From Candidatus Peregrinibacteria bacterium CG10_big_fil_rev_8_21_14_0_10_55_24 (GTDB taxonomy: Bacteria > Patescibacteriota > Gracilibacteria > Peribacterales > Peribacteraceae): a stretch of DNA of 64,000 bases. Below are positions 58,271-64,000 of the stretch, in pieces. Position numbers and translations under genes: made by a program. The stretch lies in assembly GCA_002772745.1 (NCBI GenBank), contig PFDV01000003.1, positions 62,001-126,000 on the forward strand, in the 5' to 3' direction. Position 1 is the stretch's first letter. Each line of letters begins with the position of its first letter. A model generated the notes under the pieces. That model was not told the DNA's origin, ran no database searches, and saw only the letters and a program-made list of their open reading frames with translations.

Positions 58271-60337
58271 CTACCGTCGGCGCCGACTCCAAGGAGTCGG
58301 TCCGTGTGTAGGCGTATTAGAAAGTCGTTCGGGGTCATTCACTACTGCCCGGGCCGTGCGATCCGTTCTATCGCCGGGTTTAGTCAATTCTGGTCGCCTT
58401 TCGGAGATCTCTTTGAAGAACTTTCCCCCTCGCAGGTCCGGTATGCGTTGTTCGAGGTAGCGCTCGATTTCCTCATCGCGCATCTGCTGCACCTCGCGTG
58501 TTCGCGCCGTTGTAGTATTCTTGAGAAGCTTTTGTGCTTGGCATCGAGAAAGAGCTCGCGATTCCACCAGTTGCTCCACAAGGTCTCTTACCTGTTCCGG
58601 CTGCACGCAGTGACGCGAGAAGAGTCGTAAGGCCAACAACTGATGTCGTTCGAGGGTGATCTCACCTCCCTTCGGCAGGATTGGCATGATGTACTCAAGG
58701 ATGGACTTGCCCAAATGCGGGTCCAGACAATGCTCGTATCCGATTCTCAACAGCGTTTCTGGGGAGAGCTGCGCAACTTCTCTAAAGAGCATCGTCGCGA
58801 GGGAGTGCTGATGCTGGCGTTTGAGTTCAGCAGCGCAGATTGCACAGGAAGTCGCGCAACCTGCTTGAAGCGGCAACCAGAGCTGTGCGGCTTCTCTAAA
58901 TTTTCTTCTTTGGATGAGGCACCAGGCAAACGCGGCGTAGTTACCAGGGTTCTGTGGCTGCAGCCTTTGGAGAGTGGAGAAAATTTGCCTCGCTACGTCG
59001 GGTTTCTTTTTCCACATACTCGTTGCGGTGGACTGGTAGAGGGTTACCGTATTCGGGGCTGCAGAAAGCACCTCTTCAATATGCATCTCTTCGGACACTT
59101 TCTGTTGAGGTGAAAGGTGCTGTGCGATACGAACGCATTCTCTTGCAATAAGAGGTATCAGTCGGGGGTCATACTGCAGTAGTGGAATCCAGATCCGGAA
59201 TGCACCTGCGCAGTCTCCCTCGGTAACCAATTGACCTGCTTGCGCGAGCCACCGATCAATTGTCTGCGATGTAGTCCCGATGGAGATGGATACATCCAGC
59301 GTCGTCGGTGGAATAGAGCTTCCATGTCCCCCCTTCTGTTTGTCGGTTGGGTTTTTGATGGTATGGAGTAGAGCGTGAGCATGCCTGATAAGCGCGTCAA
59401 TTTCCGGATGGAACTTCTGTGTGTTGAACCTACGAGAGAACCGCAGGAACGCGCGCACCTGATCTGGTGCGTATTGCAGAATTACCGCCCAAATACGATT
59501 GGCGGTCAGCACATAGCCGACCTGAGCGGTGTCGACTGCGAGATTAACCCAACGTGAAAAGGTTGCCCCTCTATCGTTACAAGCGGAAATACTTTTTTCG
59601 CAGAGGTCCGGCACCTGTGCAGTTTGCCCTGTCCGTAGGAGCTCTTTTGCAGTTGCATGATGCGGGTCAAGAGTTACCTCCGCAGAAATCTGCCGGCGGG
59701 CGAGTTCAAAGACAGGGGATTGGCAATGCGCTTTCAAAAACCTGCTGTATGCGCTGCGCACTCTCTCATTATGAGGATTCGCGGATAGTAAGCGTTTCCA
59801 GAGATCGCACGCCTCCTGCGGGCGACCGGCTTCCACATAGGTGTATGTGAGGGCGCATCCTTTGTCGAAGGCTATTGGCAGACCCTGGTTCAGCAGAGAG
59901 AGGAGTTTCTCTCTACTTGCATCGACATTCTCATCGTCACCAAACTGTAACCCAGTCGTCGTCATCTCGTAGAGCATGATGGGGTCGGATGTGTCCCGAG
60001 GAGCATGATCTTGCGCGTCCTCATACAATTGCCGGGCTAATTCCTGTTTCCCTGCAGCCAGAAATTCTTTGGCGAGGATGTAGCTTGTTGACTCCCACTG
60101 AGCACGGCAACCCGCGACGAGGCCATGTACGATTTCCGGCTGATCTCCAAAGCGTTGCGCAAGCGTTTTGAGGATGGCGAACATGCCCCGCCGCGACGTT
60201 CCTTGTATCGTACTGAGTCGGTGCCCGATCTCTTCGGCGGAACCACCGGCGCGGATTTCCTGTTCCAAAGAGTCAACTTGCTCATCGGGATGAGAAGTTG
60301 ATGATGCAGTGCCAGCGTGAGTCGGGCCCTCTTTCAT
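58271..60337 (-). CDS. Large TPR/solenoid-like protein, unknown role
   Basis: The 688-residue protein is almost entirely helical, with repeated helix pairs of TPR type, such as EFLAAGKQELARQLYEDAQ, YVEAGRPQEACDLWKRLLSA and AWCLIQRRKFREAAQLWLPL. The C-terminus is charged and ends TPWSRRRR. No signal peptide or transmembrane helix is present. It may scaffold a complex; none can be named. TATACT lies further upstream, giving about a 33-base leader. Confidence 0.65.
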   Translation of the reverse strand: MKEGPTHAGTASSTSHPDEQVDSLEQEIRAGGSAEEIGHRLSTIQGTSRRGMFAILKTLAQRFGDQPEIVHGLVAGCRAQWESTSYILAKEFLAAGKQELARQLYEDAQDHAPRDTSDPIMLYEMTTTGLQFGDDENVDASREKLLSLLNQGLPIAFDKGCALTYTYVEAGRPQEACDLWKRLLSANPHNERVRSAYSRFLKAHCQSPVFELARRQISAEVTLDPHHATAKELLRTGQTAQVPDLCEKSISACNDRGATFSRWVNLAVDTAQVGYVLTANRIWAVILQYAPDQVRAFLRFSRRFNTQKFHPEIDALIRHAHALLHTIKNPTDKQKGGHGSSIPPTTLDVSISIGTTSQTIDRWLAQAGQLVTEGDCAGAFRIWIPLLQYDPRLIPLIARECVRIAQHLSPQQKVSEEMHIEEVLSAAPNTVTLYQSTATSMWKKKPDVARQIFSTLQRLQPQNPGNYAAFAWCLIQRRKFREAAQLWLPLQAGCATSCAICAAELKRQHQHSLATMLFREVAQLSPETLLRIGYEHCLDPHLGKSILEYIMPILPKGGEITLERHQLLALRLFSRHCVQPEQVRDLVEQLVESRALSRCQAQKLLKNTTTARTREVQQMRDEEIERYLEQRIPDLRGGKFFKEISERRPELTKPGDRTDRTARAVVNDPERLSNTPTHGPTPWSRRRR

Positions 60338-60481
60338 GAGAATGGCTGCACAACGTATCGCAAAGTATAAGGGAGCTCTAGGTAATCATGCAGTATTTGC
60401 ATGTGCATCACTCAATCCTCTCCTTCCCACCTATGGTTTCAATGCCTCGGGAACCGTCACCCCTCGACACACTCAGGGTGA

Positions 60482-61783
60482 CTACCGGGGAACAATCAAA
60501 TCTTGCCCACCCATGTACGGTCGTAATATCTCCGGAACCGTCACCGTGCTGTCCTTATTCTGGTAGATCTCCAGGATCGGAATCAGGATGCGCGGACTTG
60601 CGATGCACGTGTTATTGAGCGTGTGGACAAAGAGCTTTTCACCGCTTTCCGTTTGGTACTTGATGTTGAGTCGCCGCGCCTGGAAATCCCCCAGGTAGCT
60701 GCAGCTGTGCGTCTCCCCGTACCCAGAGCGGCTGGGCATGTAGGTTTCGATGTCCTGCATGAAGACTTTGCCCTTGCCCATGTCGCCGGTGCACACCGTC
60801 ATTACTCGGTAGGGGAGCTCCAATTGCTGCAACACCTCCTCGGCATTCGTGCGGATCTCCTCGAAGAGTGCCATCCCCTCCTCCTCGTCGGCCCTGCAGA
60901 GCACTACCTGCTCTACCTTATCGAACTGGTGGATGCGATAGAGCCCTTTGGTGTCCTTCCCGTAGGTACCGGCCTCGCGTCGGAAGCACGGGGAGTACCC
61001 GGCGTAGCGCTTGGGAAGCTCGCTCTCCTTGAGTACTTCATCCTTGTGGTAGCTGGCTACCGACACTTCCGACGTGCCGATGAGGTAGAGGTCATCTGGC
61101 GTAATGGCATCTCCCCTCTTCTCCTGCGCGCCCACGGCGTAGGTCTGCTCTTCTGCTCCGGGGAAGAACCCCGTGCCCATCAGACAGTCGTAACTGGCAA
61201 GGTAGGGCGGAGTGAAGTGCACCCACCCCTTGGTGGTCAGGTGGTCGAGCGCCAGTTGCAGCACGGCACGGTGGAGCCGCGCTCCATCGCCCTTCAGGAA
61301 GTAGCTGCGTGCTCCGGCCAGCTTCACTCCTCGTGGAATATCGATGATGTCGAGCGCTTCGCCCAGCGTTACGTGGTCCTTTGGTTCAAATGCGAACGTC
61401 GGTACCTTGCCGTGGCGGGAAGCCTCTACATTTTCCTTGTCGGTTTTCCCTACGGGGACACTCTCATGCGGGATCGTGGGGAAGAGAAGTTGTGTCTCGC
61501 GCCAGCGTTCCTCGACGCCCTGCAGCGCCTCCTCTTTCTCCTTGAGTGCACCACTCAGCTTCTGCATTGCGGCAATCGTTTCCTCCTTCTCCTTCCCCTT
61601 GAGCGTGGGCACCTTCTTACTCACCACATTCTTCTCTGCACGTGCCCCCTCTACCTCTGCGATGAGCACGCGGCGCTCTTCGTCGAGTTTAAGGAACGCA
61701 TCAATATCCACGGCGATTCCCTTGTCCTTGGCGGCCTTCGCGTAGGCCTTGGGCCGTTTTTTGAGATCACTCAGGTCAATCAT
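60482..61783 (-). CDS. serS: Seryl-tRNA synthetase
   Basis: SerS charges tRNA-Ser. The 433-residue protein has the N-terminal coiled coil (LKLDEERRVLIAEVEGARAE), the class II core with motif 2 CFRREAGTYGKDTKGLYRIHQF and motif 3 with CSYLGDFQARRLNIKY and GSPRILIPILE-like ASPRILIPIL. TACAAT lies 11 bases before the ATG, a short leader. Length is typical. Confidence 0.96.
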   Translation of the reverse strand: MIDLSDLKKRPKAYAKAAKDKGIAVDIDAFLKLDEERRVLIAEVEGARAEKNVVSKKVPTLKGKEKEETIAAMQKLSGALKEKEEALQGVEERWRETQLLFPTIPHESVPVGKTDKENVEASRHGKVPTFAFEPKDHVTLGEALDIIDIPRGVKLAGARSYFLKGDGARLHRAVLQLALDHLTTKGWVHFTPPYLASYDCLMGTGFFPGAEEQTYAVGAQEKRGDAITPDDLYLIGTSEVSVASYHKDEVLKESELPKRYAGYSPCFRREAGTYGKDTKGLYRIHQFDKVEQVVLCRADEEEGMALFEEIRTNAEEVLQQLELPYRVMTVCTGDMGKGKVFMQDIETYMPSRSGYGETHSCSYLGDFQARRLNIKYQTESGEKLFVHTLNNTCIASPRILIPILEIYQNKDSTVTVPEILRPYMGGQDLIVPR

Positions 61784-61964
61784 GGCGTAAGAGAATTGTA
61801 GACCTATTTTGGCAAAACTATGCCGAATTGCTATCCATATTTCTGCGGGTCACCCATGGGTTCGTTTCGGTGCGGATCCGACTGCGTAGGAAGAGGGCGA
61901 TAGCGTGCTTGTCCATTCCCCTCGGTGCGACGATACTGAGAGGGTTTCTTCCCACTAAACTGTC

Positions 61965-62204
61965 ATGACAGAAACGATCATGCTTACTGCAAGGTTGAGT
62001 GTAGAGAGAGATCAGCTAGAGCGAGCACAAGAGGTCGTCCAAAGAACATTGGAACAGATTGCTGAGCAGTTTGGCGGGCGATTCGCTGGCGTAACCAACC
62101 GCATTGAAGAGTACGGAGAACCCGCAGAGGAGATTACGGAAGATGAGCCTCCATCTTCCGATAGGGATAAGGATGTAGCTGCGAGTGGAGTGCCGCACAG
62201 ATGA
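61965..62204 (+). CDS. Hypothetical small protein, 79 residues
   Basis: The frame encodes a helical, charged protein (ERDQLERAQEVVQRTLEQIA) with an acidic C-terminus. No family is recognised and no -10 element directly abuts the ATG, so the gene is less certain than its neighbours. The start at 61980 is an alternative. Confidence 0.4.
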   Translation: MTETIMLTARLSVERDQLERAQEVVQRTLEQIAEQFGGRFAGVTNRIEEYGEPAEEITEDEPPSSDRDKDVAASGVPHR

Positions 62205-62267
62205 TTCTTGCTGCGCGATACGACTATAGAGCGCGGAACCTACACTGCTGTCGCTAATGTTTGCCTG

Positions 62268-62741
62268 CTATGTTCCTGCCCCCAGTACTCGCACGACTAC
62301 CTCGCGGTAATAACCCTCCACTGCATCGAGAATCCGATGGACACTCACGCGTTCTTCGTACGGAAGATCATCTCTATTGAGCTTGGCAGACTCCTCTTCG
62401 CGTCGGGCAGCGTACATGTGGAGTAAGAGGAGCTTCGCACTGTCTCTGGGAAGATCTCCTAAGAAGTTTTCGTTATCGTGTGGCCGTACAGATGCACAGG
62501 TTTTCCGTGCGGCGGGAATGCTGTGTGCATGGAGAAACTTGCGTCGTATTTTTTCCATCACAGAGAGTGGCCGGCGAACGTAGCCCTCAACATTAGCCCA
62601 GACATTGCCGCGTCGAATGTCGGCTTCTGCTATCCCCAGCGACAGGCTGATGTGATTCCCGCGCGCGTGGCGCAGCAGCAAGCTCTGGTGCAAGTCTGCG
62701 CTGTAGTCGAAGCACCCCTGCATGGCGGCCTTCCTCACTTG
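62268..62741 (-). CDS. Hypothetical helical protein, start uncertain
   Basis: The frame is open to 62867 but starts there at TTG. A GTG at 62741 and an ATG at 62723 are the next in-frame candidates; I give the GTG. The protein is basic and helical (KIRRKFLHAHSIPAARKT, RDSAKLLLLHMYAARREE). No family is recognised. It is divergent from uvrB. Confidence 0.4.
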   Translation of the reverse strand, partial: QVRKAAMQGCFDYSADLHQSLLLRHARGNHISLSLGIAEADIRRGNVWANVEGYVRRPLSVMEKIRRKFLHAHSIPAARKTCASVRPHDNENFLGDLPRDSAKLLLLHMYAARREEESAKLNRDDLPYEERVSVHRILDAVEGYYREVVVRVLGAGT

Positions 62742-62881
62742 TTGGGCGAAGAGCTCGCGTGCCTCTGTAAATGCACCAGAAGCTTCGATGTGCGCCGTTG
62801 GCGGAAAGGCCTCAGACAGAGAAAAGGATGGTATGCCCGGGGGGCTACGTGTACAATAACCCGACAATCTTTTTCCCAGCT

Positions 62882-64000
62882 ATGCCCCAATCGCATCCAT
62901 TCCGGCTCGTCTCCGACTTTCAGCCAACGGGCGACCAGCCCAAGGCGATTGCAGAGCTTCTCGATGGTATCAATAAGGATGAGCGGCATCAGATTCTCCT
63001 GGGTGCCACGGGCACGGGGAAGACTTTTACCATGGCCAACATCGTCGCAGAACTCAACCGTCCTACGCTGGTGCTGGCGCACAACAAGACCCTCACAGCG
63101 CAGCTTGCGAGTGAGTTCCAATCCTTCTTCCCCGATAACGCAGTCAGCTACTTCGTGTCGTACTACGACTACTACCAGCCGGAGGCGTACCTGCCCGCGA
63201 CGGATACGTACATCGAAAAAGATGCGAGTATCAATGAGGAGATCGAGAAGTTCCGCCATGCGGCGACCTACAACCTGCTCACGCGGCGCGATGTCCTCAT
63301 CGTCGCTTCGGTCTCGTGCATCTATGGGTTGGGGAGTGTCTCCGACTACGAAGCGCTGGCTGTGACCATCAAGCGCGGCGAAGCACTGCAGCGCGACAGG
63401 CTCTTGAGGCGCCTCACGGATATCCAGTACAAGCGCAGTGGCATCGAGTTCAAGCAGGGGATGGTCCATGTCTTAGGCGACACCGTGGAGATCTTCCCGC
63501 CTGCCGGCGACACGGTGATCCGCATTGAGATGCCGTTTGACGAAGTGGAGACGATCCAGGAGGTGGACAGCTTCACAGGAGAGCTCATCCATGATTTGCA
63601 GGAAGCCACCATCTTCCCCGCCGTACACACAGTGACGACCAAGGAGAAGATCGACCGAGCGGTCACGGGCATCCTTGCCGATCTCGATATCCGGGAAAAA
63701 GAACTCCTTGTGGCGGGGGAAATCGCCAAGGCGGAGCGCATTCGCCAGCGCACCGAGTACGACATCGAAATGCTCAAAGAGACTGGGTACTGCACGGGCA
63801 TCGAGAACTACGTGCGTTACCTGGAGGGCAATGAGCCCGGCTCTCCTCCCTCCACGCTTCTCGACTACTTCCCCAAAGATTTCCTCCTCTTCGTTGATGA
63901 ATCGCACATGACCATCCCGCAGGTCGGTGGCATGCACGAGGGTAACCGCAGCCGAAAGCAAACGCTCATTGACTACGGTTTCCGTCTCCCGAGCTCGCAC
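62882..64000 (+). CDS. uvrB: Excinuclease ABC subunit B, N-terminal part (cut by window edge)
   Basis: UvrB loads at DNA damage with UvrA and nicks with UvrC. The 373 residues shown include the P-loop GATGTGKTFTMANI, the beta-hairpin YYDYYQPEAYLPATDTYIEKD, and the Walker B DESH in LLFVDESHMT. The gene continues past 64000. TACAAT at 62852-62857 predicts an 18-base leader. Mfd at the opposite edge acts in the same repair pathway. Confidence 0.96.
   Translation, partial: MPQSHPFRLVSDFQPTGDQPKAIAELLDGINKDERHQILLGATGTGKTFTMANIVAELNRPTLVLAHNKTLTAQLASEFQSFFPDNAVSYFVSYYDYYQPEAYLPATDTYIEKDASINEEIEKFRHAATYNLLTRRDVLIVASVSCIYGLGSVSDYEALAVTIKRGEALQRDRLLRRLTDIQYKRSGIEFKQGMVHVLGDTVEIFPPAGDTVIRIEMPFDEVETIQEVDSFTGELIHDLQEATIFPAVHTVTTKEKIDRAVTGILADLDIREKELLVAGEIAKAERIRQRTEYDIEMLKETGYCTGIENYVRYLEGNEPGSPPSTLLDYFPKDFLLFVDESHMTIPQVGGMHEGNRSRKQTLIDYGFRLPSSH

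Noticed and set aside
60623-61801. 392-residue plus-strand frame
   Set aside because: It is the antisense of serS, which has all class II motifs.
1-64000. UGA recoding as in Gracilibacteria
   Set aside because: Many motif-supported genes end in TGA with the correct family length, and no in-frame TGA interrupts a conserved gene.

Overview
This window looks like a chromosomal segment of a small-genome bacterium using the standard code, most likely a Candidate Phyla Radiation (Patescibacteria) lineage of the Peregrinibacteria/Peribacteria kind. That placement is an inference. It rests on tightly packed genes, an inner-membrane-type type IV pilus set with very unusual pilins, a standalone ComEC-type MBL protein, degenerate repair and replication enzymes, and the absence of any outer-membrane secretin or LPS gene. 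TGA is used as a stop throughout, so the recoded Gracilibacteria/Absconditabacteria are excluded. I see no rRNA, CRISPR array, prophage or full insertion sequence, but there is one RAYT-type transposase and one small tRNA-flanked island.

Layout. 1-3105: start of mfd, dnaN, a DnaA-box cluster that is a candidate oriC, and a sugar nucleotidyltransferase/acyltransferase. 3156-6987: MBL hydrolase, FN3 surface protein and Wzx-type flippase, followed by a strongly structured non-coding RNA with its own promoter (about 7017-7203, minus). 7493-10509: TSUP transporter, pyrC, pyrB. 10677-13162: HAD hydrolase and RNase J. 13421-19116: PP2C-like/propeller protein, cytidylyltransferase, sortase-signal-like protein, pilD, smpB, recR and small proteins. 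19146-20663: purH. 20770-31096: CheY-like regulator, pilB, pilC, then a pilin cluster with a 1015-residue pilin carrying Ca-binding TSP3 repeats, a pilin fused to a beta-propeller, two minor pilins and two near-identical major pilins. 31196-35648: histidine kinase, rnpB, tRNA-Thr with a broken partial copy, and a polyprenyl-phosphate sugar transferase.

35687-41958: exonuclease with a dead DinG-like helicase and a clamp-binding tail, nusA, lspA, murA, MBL protein. 42038-43773: tRNA-Arg(CCT) followed by a two-gene divergent island (unknown protein and TrmB-like regulator) bounded by a 19-bp duplication of the tRNA 3' end. 43791-50374: hydrolase, pyrF, RAYT transposase, ComM, YraN, pgl, zwf, small membrane protein. 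50509-52390: small unknown gene, SAM riboswitch and metK. 52463-64000: amidase-SpoIID fusion, glycosyltransferase, response regulator, CPBP protease, a further pilin, TPR-like protein, serS, small unknown genes and the first 373 codons of uvrB.

A theme across the window is that many genes have a TAnnnT -10-like hexamer ending 6 or 7 bases before the start codon, which places the predicted transcript start at the start codon. This suggests widespread leaderless mRNAs, and I used it, with family homology, to choose several starts. Functionally the genes cover replication and repair, nucleotide synthesis (pyrB, pyrC, pyrF, purH), oxidative pentose phosphate entry (zwf, pgl), peptidoglycan and polysaccharide assembly, RNA processing, and a type IV pilus with adhesin-like pilins.
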